Shown: positions 21,862 to 34,227 of the stretch, piece after piece
How positions within the stretch are numbered: position 1 is the first letter of the stretch
How the letters are laid out: each line of letters starts with the position of its first letter
Source of the DNA: Morinoia aosen
Taxonomy: Eukaryota > Arthropoda > Malacostraca > Amphipoda > Talitridae
NCBI GenBank assembly: GCA_030386875.1
Contig: CM059568.1
Span: 26,034,120-26,098,119, forward strand
Reading direction: 5' to 3'
Length of the DNA stretch: 64,000 nt
Translations under genes and position numbers: made by a program
Notes under the pieces: model-generated
The model's input: the letters and a program-made list of their open reading frames with translations, nothing else
Databases searched by the model: none
Told to the model about the DNA's origin: nothing

Positions 21862-24376
21862 TTTTAAATCGATAGTCTTTGCTATTACCTTCATTTTAAA
21901 GCTATGTCGTATCGTACAACCTAATTTGATACGTAATATTCGCGAGTGCTACGGTGAAGACGCTGTTCGATCATACCGGTTGTATGAAAATTGTTCAAAA
22001 AGACTTGAAAAAGCAAAATTAGACCTATCTTTCCTCATTAAATGCAAAGTTTATAATGTGATACCAAAGTTTCTTCGCTTCAAACTGTACAAGAGGAGCC
22101 TGCACACCTCTCAGTTCTACAAAGCATGGCAAGCAAAGCTGCTGTCCCATGAGATCAACTCTAAGAAGCGAACAGTGGCTAAGCTGACCAGTGAGGCGGG
22201 ATGCTGTAAGACTTCTTGTGTGCAACTTTTCTCTGGTTTTCTGATCATCCTAATTGAGCGCAATGTAGCTCAGATCCTCCGTGAGTTCTCAGCTCGTACA
22301 AAAACTGTTCACCGTCGTAAGCTTCGAGATCTCGGAATTTATAATGATCTGGAGCCATGTGATCCAAACTCTGTAATATTCAATTTTAGTTCTATTATTT
22401 TATCGTCTAGGCTTAAGTTCCTCCTAGCCTTTGGTCTTGATTTTGCTCTCCCTGTGTACAAATTGAACTTTTATAAATATTTCCTTGCTTTTGAAAAACT
22501 AGCTATTAGCCTTAAGGATTACCCATGCTCTAACCTAACTGATTTTACTAAAGAGCTGAAAGCACTGTCTCTTAAGTATTATTACAATTTTAAATCATAT
22601 AAAATTTTTTCTGCAATATTTGGAAAGCAAGATATTACTCTTCTGAAATCGTTGGCTAGGAACAAGGATGTAGTTGTGACAAAACCAGACAAGGGTAGGG
22701 GGGTTGTCTTACTGGACAGGGCGCGGTATCAAGAGGGATTGCTCAAAATTATATCCGATCGCAGTAAATTTCAAGAAATTGTCGACCCTATTCATAATTA
22801 TGTGCTACGGGTTGAAGATAAAATCAATAATTTCCTTAGGAAACTTTGTAATTCTTCTGTTATCTCTCAAGCAGTATATAATAATCTGTACGTCAGTGGT
22901 TCCGGTCCTGGAATTCTATACGGGCTACCTAAGGTGCATAAGGCCGACTTTGCCACAAAATTTCAACTGAGACCAATATTTGCAGCATATAAAACTCCTT
23001 CTTACAAAATTGCAAAATATTTAGTGCCTATTCTGAACCCTTTGGCTACAAACGAATACAGTGTACTTAATTCATATTCATTTGCTAAAGAAATCTCAGA
23101 TGTTCGCAATGCCGACACCCTGTACATGGCCTCATTTGATGTTGAAAATTTATTCACCAATATTCCATTGACCGAAACCATTGATATTTGTTTGCAGCAC
23201 TTGTTTAATGTAGAAAATACTGTACATAATATGAGCAAAACTGTTTTCAAAACTTTGTTGGACCTTGCAGTTCGGTATTCGTTTTTTCTTTTCAATGGTA
23301 AATTTTACAAGCAAACGGAGGGGCTAGGCATGGGGCTGCCCTTGGGGCCAACCTTTGCTAATATTTTTATGTCGTACCATGAACAAAATTGGCTCTCAGA
23401 GTGCCCTGTTCCTTTTAAGCCAGTTTTCTATCGAAGGTACGTTGATGATACCTTCGTTTTATTTCGTGATCCAGCACATGCCAGTCTATTTCTCGACTAC
23501 CTTAATAAAAAGCATGCTAGCATTAAGTTCACCATGGAAACTGAGGCTAACAATAAATTACCTTTTTTAGATTGTTTGGTACAGCGCACAAATAACACCT
23601 TTTGCTCTTCTGTTTATAGAAAAGATACGTTTACTGGCATGGGTCTAAGTTTCTTTAGTTTTTGTCCATTACGGTTTAAAATCAATAGTATCAAGACGTT
23701 ATTGTTCCGGGCATATGAAATTAGTTCCACTTATTTGTCTCTGCATAAAGAGCTTGCATTTCTCAAACAATTTTTTTTGAACAATGGCTATCCGCTTCAT
23801 TTACTTAATAAATGTATTCGGCATCTGATAGAAACCAAATGTAATTCTGCGACGATGCCGCCGACAGTAGAGAAAAAGAAACTGTACGTGTCGATGCCGT
23901 TCTTTGGTTTTCAGTCCGATAAGCTGCAGAAGGAATTACGCTCTCTCACAATGAAATATTTTACGTGTGTTGACCTCCAGATTATATTAGTTAACAATTT
24001 TAGAATTGGTACTCTGTTTTCATTCAAGGATAAACTACCTATGTCTATGCTCTCCTCTATCGTGTATAAATATTGTTGCCCACTGTGTGGGTCTGTGTAT
24101 GTTGGTTCTACCACACGCGCACTGAGATGTAGAGTATTTGAGCATATTGGTAGGAGTTTCAGAACCGGTAACCCACTAAGCAAGCCACCTCACTCAGCTA
24201 TACGAATTCATTCAGATCAGTGTAAATATCCCGTTCTACAGCAAGACTTCTCCATCTTAGGTTCTGCTAACTCAGTCACTGATTTACGTATTATCGAATC
24301 CCTCTTCATTTGCCGCTTAAAACCCGATCTAAACGATATGCAGTCGTCCCACCCTTTGAAAATAGCTTCTGTTTAA
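21857..24376 (+). CDS. Penelope-like RT/GIY-YIG ORF, copy D (intact, 839 aa)
   Basis: Full-length PLE protein with the same start and domain order as copy A: RT with motif A Asp about 428 and YVDD at 528-531, then CCPLC at 740-744, YVG at 748-750 and catalytic-type Glu about 814. One private replacement (Glu to Gly, about residue 115) and at least one silent change near 23899 separate it from copy A. Its leader is complete and its ATG is 10 nt beyond the predicted ribozyme cleavage point. With copy A it is one of two units here that look competent to encode an active enzyme. Confidence 0.93.
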   Translation: MSFKSIVFAITFILKLCRIVQPNLIRNIRECYGEDAVRSYRLYENCSKRLEKAKLDLSFLIKCKVYNVIPKFLRFKLYKRSLHTSQFYKAWQAKLLSHEINSKKRTVAKLTSEAGCCKTSCVQLFSGFLIILIERNVAQILREFSARTKTVHRRKLRDLGIYNDLEPCDPNSVIFNFSSIILSSRLKFLLAFGLDFALPVYKLNFYKYFLAFEKLAISLKDYPCSNLTDFTKELKALSLKYYYNFKSYKIFSAIFGKQDITLLKSLARNKDVVVTKPDKGRGVVLLDRARYQEGLLKIISDRSKFQEIVDPIHNYVLRVEDKINNFLRKLCNSSVISQAVYNNLYVSGSGPGILYGLPKVHKADFATKFQLRPIFAAYKTPSYKIAKYLVPILNPLATNEYSVLNSYSFAKEISDVRNADTLYMASFDVENLFTNIPLTETIDICLQHLFNVENTVHNMSKTVFKTLLDLAVRYSFFLFNGKFYKQTEGLGMGLPLGPTFANIFMSYHEQNWLSECPVPFKPVFYRRYVDDTFVLFRDPAHASLFLDYLNKKHASIKFTMETEANNKLPFLDCLVQRTNNTFCSSVYRKDTFTGMGLSFFSFCPLRFKINSIKTLLFRAYEISSTYLSLHKELAFLKQFFLNNGYPLHLLNKCIRHLIETKCNSATMPPTVEKKKLYVSMPFFGFQSDKLQKELRSLTMKYFTCVDLQIILVNNFRIGTLFSFKDKLPMSMLSSIVYKYCCPLCGSVYVGSTTRALRCRVFEHIGRSFRTGNPLSKPPHSAIRIHSDQCKYPVLQQDFSILGSANSVTDLRIIESLFICRLKPDLNDMQSSHPLKIASV

Positions 24377-24451
24377 AATTTTTTACCGTTATTATTTTTT
24401 TGTGTGATTTTTTCTTCAATTTATGAATGTATATTTCCTGTGTATTTTTCA

Positions 24452-24507
24452 GACATTCGCTGATGATGACCTTAGTGGTCGAAACGTTCGTTTTTTACAA
24501 AAATGTC
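24452..24507 (+). ncRNA. hammerhead-ribozyme-like motif, array right end
   Basis: Same sequence as the motif at 21806-21861. It is followed by about 38 bases of leader (to TTTTAAAGCT) before the flank, so copy D ends in a partial repeat of the unit start, as expected for a PLE pseudo-LTR layout. Confidence 0.6.
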
Positions 24508-24545
24508 TTTTAAATCGATAGTCTTTGCTATTACCTTCATTTTAA

Positions 24546-24557
24546 AGCTTGGATTTT
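24546..24557. repeat. right copy of the 12-bp direct repeat flanking the Penelope array
   Basis: AGCTTGGATTTT, identical to 14052-14063. See the left copy for the ambiguity over its first four bases. Confidence 0.75.
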
Positions 24558-25012
24558 TTATAATAGCGAGAATCCATTAGGTTTCATATACGAGTACACT
24601 GTTTAAATCAATATAATACAAAGAATTTGTACGACTTTTTTAATTCCTCAATTTAATTTAAATCAAATTATTCTAAAATAATATAACAAAAAATCCCCGT
24701 CTGAAGAGTTGCAACTCAAGGCTTAAATGCAAATTAAAAAAGGGTTATTAAAATAGTTCTGAGAAATAGCATCAAATAGACTATTAATAGCATGGACTAA
24801 TCAAGTCTAATAGTCGTGAGTGTACAGACATCATCTGCTGCATGATATTTCTTGTATTCGAGTAAGCAAATTCACGCCTACTTAACATTGAAAGAAAAAC
24901 TATTTTTTTTGATGTACTAGAGGATAGACTCCGTTCTGACTGTGAAACAACTCGTTAAAGACCGAATGAAGCTGGTATGTGGTATGTGATTCCCGTTTCC
25001 AGGGAATCTTAG
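24558..25012. other. unannotated AT-rich DNA
   Basis: Flank of the Penelope array with no supported gene. Frames at 24900-25350 owe their length to the adjacent GC-rich repeat. Confidence 0.5.
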
Positions 25013-25313
25013 ATTCCGCGACGGCGGGCCGAGGGTCCAAAGCAGAGGAGCGTGCCGGCGGGCCGAGGGTCCACAGCAGAGGAGCCTGGCGGCGGGCCAA
25101 GGGTCCACAGCAGAGGAGCCTGGCGGCGGGCCGAGGGTCCACAGCAAAGGAGCCTGCCGGCGGGCCGAGGGTCCACAGCAGAGGAGCCTGGGGGCGGGCC
25201 GAGGGTCCACAGCAGAGGAGCCTGGCGGCGGGCCGAGGGTCCACAGCAGAGGAGCCTGGCGGCGGGCCGAGGGTCCACAACAGAGGAGCCTGGCGGCGGG
25301 CTGAGGGGGGGCC
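25013..25313. repeat. 34-bp GC-rich minisatellite, about 8 copies
   Basis: A 34-bp unit (GGCGGGCCGAGGGTCCACAG core plus CAGAGGAGCCTG) repeats about eight times. GC content is far above the flanks. Because 34 is not a multiple of three each frame cycles through all translations, giving overlapping spurious ORFs on both strands. Confidence 0.93.
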
Positions 25314-28300
25314 GGCGCACCTCATAGAGCGCAACACCCGCACCAAATGCGATGTGGGTTACAGCCTGTGGCCAGTTACTTGTACGGTCAATCGTGTCGT
25401 ACCCAAATAAAACGAAATGCTAACGTAGATTTTCGTAGTAAGTTGCCTCCATGTACGATATAAAACAGGGTTGGATAAAATAGCACACCTACATCCAGAC
25501 AAAATAGATGTTTTAATCTACTGAAGTGATACTAAACAAATTGCACTTCCTTAAAGCATTTGTGGTAGAAACCTAATTCTAAGACTGATATACAGTACAT
25601 AATTACTTGCTTGCTACAAGCAATCGTATTTTGTGGTCCAACACGTTGATAGTATTCTTTGAATTATTTACAATTGGAATTGTGAAGTAAATTGTACGCT
25701 GGCAATTCGTTGTACATTTTACTGCAAAAACATTGAATGGGCGAATTATGATTAATAAAAACCTGTGGGAAAAATCCCCCAAAGTATTTCTGTGGTAACA
25801 TTTTTCTGTCGACCTGTCAGTTTGAATGTCGCTTGAAGATCTTCTGTTGTTTCTTTGGAGATTGTAAGTGAAGTGGGTGGGGGCTGTTTTCCATTGAGTT
25901 AGAATTAATTTTGAGCTTATACCATTAAAACATTACTCTTGTTGTCCGAGTGATGAACATGTTACTTGGGCTTACCGGTTCTTGAACATGCTGGGAAACG
26001 TGGCGTCGGTCCCTTGGGCTGAATGGTGACTCTGGACGAGGAGGGTTGTGCTGCTGTTCAAGCGAGCTATCGGGCCTGCAGTGCTTCAGTGACGTGGCAA
26101 AGTTTTTCTAAGTTCTACCTTAACTGCTTTTTCTCCTATCGTTACGTTTGAGTGAATGTGGTTCTTTTTTTTCTTTACGTGTTTAGTTGGCTCTACTAGG
26201 GAGCTTACGATTAACCTCTAAATACTCCATGCAAATTGAATTACATTACCTGCTTTGGTTATGAAGCAAAATTGATGTTATTGTTGATAGGGTGTGGCTC
26301 ACTTATTGACGGGTTTCACTTGACCTGGATGAGGGCTGCTCCCGATTACTTTTTCTTGCATTTCTGAGCATTTGAACCTTTGACTTTCCTTACTGTCTTT
26401 CCGCGTGGAGTATTTGCCTTTTCCTGATTTCCGCTTGATTTCTGAAATTATTTCCTTCTGCCTAAACGTGTTTCACACTGGGTGCACTGTAAACTCAGGT
26501 TTGTAAATTTTAGGGTAAGGTGGGATAACTGGTAAATGATTCATATTGATGATGTTCCGTTGGTTGTTGGTAAGTGCTTGAATTTTGATTCGGTGTAATG
26601 GTTGTACATTTTTTTTTGTCTACTAGTATCGTGGAGCCGCGGCTGAGGTCACGAGCCGGCCTTCTTGTCTCCTGTCTCGTCTTCTACGATCGACTCTAGC
26701 GTGAAAATTAACTCCGAACAGTTAGGTACGCAGCCTGCTGCGGTTAGTGTTTTCAATTTGGTCTGGAAAGCCAGGTTAGCCGCATAGATTGCAATGCTTG
26801 TTGCTGCTCCTTCATGTAATACGACTTGAATCCAAAATTAGTAATTTTAGTGACGATAGCGTCATTGGCGGCTGTTTATGATTATATTGAGTTTTTCCTA
26901 ACTTAACCGTCAAGTTTGATTCCTTTGTTTTTCCTCGTCGGTCTTGTTTCCTTGCCACCTCGATTAACGCCGCTCTGCCCACAGCTCGCGAAGTGGTGTT
27001 GCCAGCGCCCGCCGGAGTCCGGGGCAGGCTCGGTCCACCTTGGGGCGACTCGCCTGTTTATGCAGTCTTGCCTGTTCTCCAACTGAGACTTACTTTTCGG
27101 GCGTCTTGCGGCTCTGGGGGACTGGAGGCACTGCTATATCAGCGGAGCCCGCTCGCTGTTCTGTCCGGGTCTTTCGGACCTTGTCGAGCCGTACGCCCGT
27201 GTTTCCCATTTTAACGTTTTTAGTCGACTTCTTCTGAAGTTTAATGAAAGTTTAATAAATTAAATACCTTGAATTATTGAAAGTTTAACGAGTTGTTTGG
27301 TTGGAAGCTCCGTTGTGCTGACAACTATCTTGTTGAAAAGTCTTCTTCGATTAAATAATAATCTTACCGTTGAATTGTTTCCTTTAACGAACGATTGTGT
27401 GGAAGAAATTTCCACAAACCGTCAAAAAATATGTAAAATCAACGAAAAAATTGACATGATTCAGATAATTTTGCCTAACGTTTTGCAAAATTATACAGTC
27501 TATTATAACTTACCAAATTCTGTATAATAGACAAAGACAGTAGAACCTCAAATGAATGAACTACCAAATACGAGAGCTTCGAAAGGCAGACTTCGACACA
27601 AAAGAAACTTTCTAAGAGAAGACCTTCAACAGGCTCAATTTGTTGAGATCTGAGTAGACACTCACTTGACATGACCTATCTTCTTCAATAGCAGTTTGAT
27701 GAAAATATGAGCTTACGAATATTGGTAAAAATGAGCGAAAAGAAATCGTCAGATGTGCAACTGAAGAATGCACGAAGGTAGCTCTAGCCGTCTTCATATT
27801 CTAAAGCCAGCAAGTTATTCCGAAACGTGAGTTTACTGGTTAATGCCAGTAACTGTTGTCTTCATTTCTTGCGTGCATTCTTACTGGAAAGATCTAATTG
27901 GCATTCATTTACGAAGTTTATTTCTGTCTGTAGGATAGTCACAATTTAAGAACTTTAGGAAATTTCTGGAAAGAAAGAAAGTAAGAAATTGGGGCTTGGT
28001 TGAAGGAAACGGTTACTAAAAACGGAGTGAACGAGACATTTAAACTTACAAACTCTACTAAATACTGAATGCTTTCTGGCTAATTATTTATCCACAAGTT
28101 TTTCTATTCTAGTTTACTACCTGGAAGGTAAGGGAGAAGTGAGTAAATTAATAATTTTAACAATTTATTTACCACAAGTGATGCAGCAATAGATTGTATC
28201 TCAAGTCTAGTACAATGTACACATTTGAGCATGGCTACTTGTGGACCCGAAAAAGTTTAGCGACTTCTAGTACATCTTATCATCAACGCTATTTTAAGGT

Positions 28301-28860
28301 GAACAGTTATGTTTAACCTAATTTACTTAACCTGGGGATATACTACACTGATCAATAAATTGGTTCTTTCATGATTCTATGCTTAATATAAAAAATAGTT
28401 AATATGGGCTACATGGGAAGAGTATATTCTAGAAAAAGATTAGGAGCAAACCTAAGATAAAATTCATTAATCATGGCAAATTACCTCATCAAGGTAAGTC
28501 ATATAGCAGAAAAAATTTGGCCGTGTTGTCGATTTTGATATGAAGTGGGATTTAAGATTCTTTTTTAAAGCTTTGTAAGAACTTAATTGTTCCTTTTTGT
28601 AGTGGCTTTCCAATTCTTAGTTCCAATGAAGAGAATACTGTGTTGTGACAGAGATTTTGAATAAAAAGGAAGTATGAAGTTACTTCTATTTCGGCTTAAA
28701 TGACCATTGTGGCCAGTTTGTGCAGTTAATAATTGTTTGAGTTCTCTGTCGCCATCATCAGTCAGTATTTTGTACATGAAATTACATAGGGAGAGCTTGC
28801 AGAGAAGAAAAGCGTAAGTATTTTTAAAATTATGCATGAATTACTCGTGTGAACATTTTA
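25314..28860. other. unannotated DNA with a moderately GC-rich segment
   Basis: No recognised gene. The segment 26630-27240 is GC-richer than its surroundings and contains short open frames (26993-27214 and 27040-27237) with no family motif. TCTGCCCACAG before 26985 could be a 3' splice site. It may be an untranslated or first exon, or an old retroelement end; I cannot decide. Confidence 0.3.
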
Positions 28861-31780
28861 TTATAATTTCTTTACCGCTTTATTGGCTCTTTTTTTCAGC
28901 CCAAAGAGCAAACTGGATTTATTTTTAACATTTACGGGCCACGCTTCTATTCCGTATTGTAGATATTGTAGAATGATCGTTCGATAAAGTATTTTTAAAG
29001 CTTCTGAAAACACATTTTTTACTTTATGAAAGTTTTCAACGAATTTTGATAATTTAGTACTGATATGGGAATATGCTCTCTGAATGTCAGATGTTTTACT
29101 AATATAATTGTTAGGATTCGTTAGTGACAACGATTGAGTATCAAAATACCTTTGATATCCAAAGGTAAATCCCTTTGTCCATGTCACTTAACTCGAAGCC
29201 GAGCGGTGTGTGACGTTCGCTCTGTTTGTTCCTTTGTGCCTGTGACGTCCATTCTGCTGGTAAGCATTACTATATGTGATGATATCTTTATTTTGTTGTT
29301 TCAAGATTAATTTGTGTACTTGTGTAGATACAATGATCAGTGTATGAAGTAAGCTGTTAAGTTTAATCTGTATTGACATAGTATTCAGTGTGATAGTAAG
29401 CGTTCAGTTCGTAAATGTATTTCTTTTTTGTTCTAGGTACCCTTACACTCGCACGACTCCTCCTTACCCTTACCTGTAAATCCTTGCCCAAACGACCCAT
29501 TTTGATGTTTATTTTTTTGTTGTGGATCTTGAAAGCTTCTTGCATTTCATTCAGTAGACATAACAAGTCTATATCTGGCCGAATTTTCTTTTCTACTTTG
29601 CACAAAGTGTTCTGTAAAACCGACTTTTCTCAATATTTAATTTAGTTTCTTTTGTAATTTATTATCTTTACTGAGGCTAGAATCCTCCAAACGTACATAA
29701 GACGAAAAAAGTCTTAACAATAATGCCCAGGAACACACAGGAGTTAGTTTCTTCAATTTCACCATGACCAATTTAATGCGTGGAAAAGACACATTTCTCT
29801 TGCGTGAGAATATATTGTACTTTATCTTATTGATTTTAAGGTATATTTTATTATCTTTAAGCCACGTATAAAACCTCTCGCAGCACATCATTAACGCTCT
29901 CCGCAAATAAAATTGGATTTTCATTTGGAAGAGCTGCAGAGAACGTGTTGTCATCGGCAAAAGATATGAATGTGAAAAATGAAGTAGATTTAACTATATT
30001 GTTGATAAAGATCAAGAAGAGGAGAGGCCCAATGAAGGACAGACCCATTTGGTTCTCCACGGCTGATTGTCAGTAGTTCCGACTGTGCATCGTCAATGTC
30101 AACATATTGCTTCCGATTTGTAAGGTATGATTTGAACATTTCATCTGCAGCTCCTCTAATGCCATAACTGTGTAGTCTCGATTGAAAATGTTATTGTCCA
30201 CGCAATCAAATACTTTTCGAAAGTCAAGAAACACGGAGAAAAACAGCTTTCCATCATTTATATTCGAGTAAAGGTATGGTAAATGGCTTAAAGCCTGTGT
30301 TGTCGATTTTTTGAACGAAACCGTAAGGAAAATATTTTTGTTTGAAATAAGAATACACTTTTGTACACAATTTTCTCAAATAATTTGCTAATAGTTAGTA
30401 GTACAGAGACAGGTCGAAAATTGGTAATGAAAGTTTTATCTATATTTTCAAAAATAGGGTTCACTCTGTCAATTTTAAGAGAGTTCGGGAAAATACCCAG
30501 GAAAAGTAACTAGTAAATAATGTTAGCTATGCATGGTGTTTTTATATGTAGCAGCTATAGCTCTAAAAACTTTAGCCGAGTGCGCTTTTAATCCACTTGA
30601 TCCATTTTACAAGTTGTTTATGCACCCAATTATGTTGGAGGAACTAGTTGACGTAGAAAAAAAGATGCGTTTACGGACATGGTCCATGCATTCCATGTGG
30701 TCCGTAGGCTTACAAGAAATACTATCAGCTACATTTTTGGCTATGTTTACTGAAAAGTTAATACACACTGTTGCAATATCTTTCTTTCTCGTGATATTTT
30801 GCATTATTTTGAACAATTGTCTCAATTGTTTTCGTAGCATTATTATTCGGTTTATAGCATGAATCAAGCAGGCGTTAAATTTTTTTAATACCAGTTTTGT
30901 AATCAGTGAATTTGCGCGTAAAGTAGTTTTTTCAATGTTCGTATTTGATTTGTCCCATGATTCCTGAATCTGTAAAACATTTCTTTAGATATTCGTTCTT
31001 TATAGAGCAGGACTAGATACGCTTGACGTGTCTTTCTATTGATCACGATGTTTTCAGTAATCCAGAGCTTTCGTCTATTTTTCGGTATAATTGTATAAGT
31101 GAAGATTGGACAACACCGGTTGAATGCGGTCGTTAGAATTTCAGTTAAATTTAGTATTGTTCCATCAATGTTAATCGCATTATTGTCCTGTTGATAGATG
31201 TCCAATGATGGTAGTAATTTTTCCAGAACAGTTCGCATCGCTTCCAAGTTATGTTCGTTTGCACAATTATATTAGTAAGTTTCAGCGTGTGGGTTGGCAT
31301 AAATACTATAGACATTTTTCTTGATGAAGAACACCATGAAATGGTCATATGAGTCGGAAGTTATTATTCTGGTAAGAGAATCGGTTGGATCTACCATGAA
31401 AATATTATCGAGCAGCGTAGCAGATTCTGCTGAAACACGTGTAGGCTTCGTGATGGTTGGAATGAAGGATTTAGATTGAAAAAACCTTTGTGAAATTTGA
31501 GAATTGCTCACAGCTGTCATATTTTAGAAGATTGTACTTGAAATCCTCGCAGATTATTGTTTCATTGTAAAATGACTTGTGAAACGGAGATACAATACTT
31601 TGAAGTTCATTCAGGAAAAATAACATTTAGGCTGTTGGAGGTCTAAACACAGTTCTAAGTAAAATCCGTTTACCGTTATCCTTTTAAATTCAAAATCCAT
31701 TAAAGATTTAATGCTAGGTTCTACGAATAGGCCATTTGTCATTCTGATAAAGGAATCCAACGCGTTTTTATCATTGCAAA
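28861..31780 (-). pseudogene. degenerate LINE (CR1/Jockey-like) with endonuclease and reverse transcriptase
   Basis: Minus-strand pieces in correct order but with many stops and frameshifts. An endonuclease part (about 31780-31272) has an FRPP motif, IICEDFKYNLLKYD, a KPTR...SATLLDNIF block and SDSYDHF. A pre-RT linker (31247-30903) has KLWITENI. The RT has FLDFRKVFDCVDNN (about 30240-30185), GPLLFLIFINNI and FADD (about 29965). Thumb-like pieces follow: NKIYLKINKIK, and a tail with LKILYRTIILQYLQYGIEAW (29187-28861). The 450 bases at 29190-29640 do not fit the expected protein and may be a later insertion. These features are those of an APE-type non-LTR retrotransposon. It is long dead. Confidence 0.8.
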
Positions 31781-34227
31781 TAAGACTAAAAAGGGCGCAG
31801 GGGATATGAAAATAACTGTGTACCAGCCTCATGAGTGCCGCTTCACAGCTCTCACAAGACCGAAAACCAGGTGCCAGCGTCATCACAGGTGAGCTGCGAC
31901 GCCGCGACAGCTGCATTTCTGCTTTAAACGATCTATTATCCAATCGAACAACTGCAAGCCGCACCAGGGAGGAGGCGCTCGTGGTGGTGAAGTTGCTGGC
32001 TGCTCATGGTAGTCACTGATACCAGTACTTACAGTGCTGGGCACACTAGTGGTCAAAGTTGAGAGTTGTAACGACGGCAATGTATGGAAAAGGTATTAGA
32101 TAGAATACCTGGAAAGTAATTAGATTCATTTGCAGTGGTAAAAAATTTGATATAGAAGTTGCTCCTGTGAAATCAGTAGTCCCGTGGAAAGGTGTCGATG
32201 GGTAGACTGTCATGTGCATGTTAATCAGAACAAATAGGAACATTAATTGTAGAATAATTAGAATAGCGCACAGTTGGAATTTTCTTATTTGTTAATAAGG
32301 TATTACAGAAAATACTTCAAGAAATGGGGACAGAATAGTTTTCCGTAGAGAATGTAAAAGTTGTAATTCGGAGGGTGAAGATCGCATATAAATTTAATAG
32401 TTTTTACAGGAGGGTATGCGTTTCCTGGAACAATCTCGTACCTTCGCTACGTATTTTAAAGCTAAGCCACTTTTTATCAGGAAGGAATATGGTGGATAAG
32501 CTTCGCCCAAGTTTTCACACTAGGTAAAAAGCGACATGGCAAATTAACGTAGAAGCAGAGAATAAATATAAAGGAAATTCAAACGATAAATACGAAGTTT
32601 CACTTAAAGATAATCACTTAGAATATTTTGCAGTCTACGCTCGTTCTTATATTCACTAGAAGTTTCAAAATACCCAGCAGCAATTCCCTTAATAACATTA
32701 ACCCTTGCTTAGCTTTTTCACAGTGTTTGTTCACGTCCACCCAAATGCTCTGGTCAAATGATCACGTCCACCCAAACGCTGTACCCAAATGTTTGCGTCT
32801 GTAGTGGCTTAAGCAACACTACACAGCCTAACGTTATCCTCGATCGCTCGAATAGAAAACAAGAGTTGAGTTAATCATGATAATTATTTCTCCTATGCAT
32901 TCAATCCAATCATTTCTATTTTAGTTAGCTCTAAAAGTCTATCTAGCCATTCAAGAGTTCAGTAAATGTAAGATGTACCAATGTAACTTCTGTCAATAAA
33001 CAGGGTCCATCTTAAATTCGGTGCTTCAAACATATACTTCTGGTAGAAAGTTATGCTACACTGTTACCGTATAAGGGTATAACTGTAGATGACTCATAGT
33101 GCGTCTACCTCGAGTAGACGAATGGTGAGATCTTCTAAGAGTTGCCATAACGGAATCGTACGGCACAGGAAGCTCTCAAAAGTCTTACACGTCAACCCAA
33201 ATGATGTGCCCAAATGTTTGCACCCACCCAAATGATGCGCCTACATATTTGCGCCCACCCAATTGCAAAGCTTGTTCTAATATTAAATCGAGCGAAACCA
33301 CATCACGTGAATTTGTGATTTAAGGAGAAATTCAAAAGTAAGAAGATTGCCATGAAAGAGAGATTCTAACGACGTCTATGTATCTCAAGTGTTGTGTAAA
33401 ACTCTTCATGAATGATTGATATAGTGTAAATACGAGCATGTCTTGCTTATATAATTACTCATAAAATGAATTTTTCTCTTACGTGTGTGTTCTAGAAAAC
33501 AGTATTGGAGTTCTTGGAGTTCACCGAATACACTATGATGCACTACGCCACATCTTTATATAAATAGAGTTACCAATATCGGATGAAAAACTTCTTAGCT
33601 TACATCCCTCACTGGAGTTCAAAGGAGTTTTATGATGTTGTTGGTTTATCAAAACTTGCAAATTAAATATACTGTACAAAGTGAATGTGACAAATAACGA
33701 GATGATGAATAATTCAACCAGCTCATTGGGCATAAATCTGAACCTAATGGATTTTAAATGTGAAGTGATAATAATATAATAGCACGATCAGTCATAGTCT
33801 AAATCACGACCTTCAGTACTGGTTAAATGAAGGTTGATGAAGGTGTTTTCTGAACATTGGAGGGTGAATGTGAATTCGTTAGACGCGGGTTACAGTTCAC
33901 ACACCGAGAAACACTAATAGTGATAGTAAACAGAGATAACAATTTAGCAAATTGCAGTATTTAAAATGAAGTGAACTTCTAGCTTCACATTTTTTAGATT
34001 ACCGTCAAAGAAAATAATCATGTTAGTGTAACAATAAATTTTTAATTCAATTCATCTCTGGCAAAAAAAAATTCTGAAGTTAAAGTTGCACTCGTTACTT
34101 GAGCATAATTTCGATGATAAAAACTAATTAAGACTTTGATTAGTTCTACGTCCGATTAGGCATAGTGAAATAATTTAAGCAGATCTGTTTCTACTTTCTT
34201 TAAACCAAGTGTGCGTTCTTTGGAGTT
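31781..34227. other. unannotated AT-rich DNA with dispersed CCCAAATG motifs
   Basis: No supported gene. A small plus-strand frame at 31831-32019 contains ACAG|GTGAGC, a good splice-donor-like site, but no partner exon is visible. Short repeats of CCACCCAAATG/CCCAAATGTTTGCG occur at about 32737-32798 and again at 33192-33265. Confidence 0.4.

Larger units (their letters stand above)
14064..24545. mobile_element. palindromic array of four Penelope-like retroelements
   Basis: Four near-identical PLE units lie as two tandem pairs in head-to-head orientation: two on minus (ORFs ending at 14268 and 16914) and two on plus (ORFs ending at 21730 and 24376). The inversion centre is near 19186-19212. 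Only a handful of substitutions separate the units, so the array is young, unless it is partly an assembly artefact. Tandem and inverted copies with partial leader duplications are typical of PLEs, which move by target-primed reverse transcription. The left end carries about 30 bases more of element leader than the right end. The 12-bp repeat outside both ends suggests the array integrated, or was resolved, as one unit. Confidence 0.9.

Noticed and set aside
14461-24183. Repeated 66-97 codon frames opposite or out of frame with the Penelope ORFs
   Set aside because: They recur at the same relative position in each copy and are shadows of the RT/GIY-YIG gene.
24900-25410. Several overlapping 90-148 codon frames rich in Gly, Arg, Pro
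   Set aside because: Products of the 34-bp GC-rich minisatellite; all frames look alike.
31831-32019. 62-codon plus-strand frame with ACAG|GTGAGC
   Set aside because: Single splice-like site with no acceptor or neighbouring exon.
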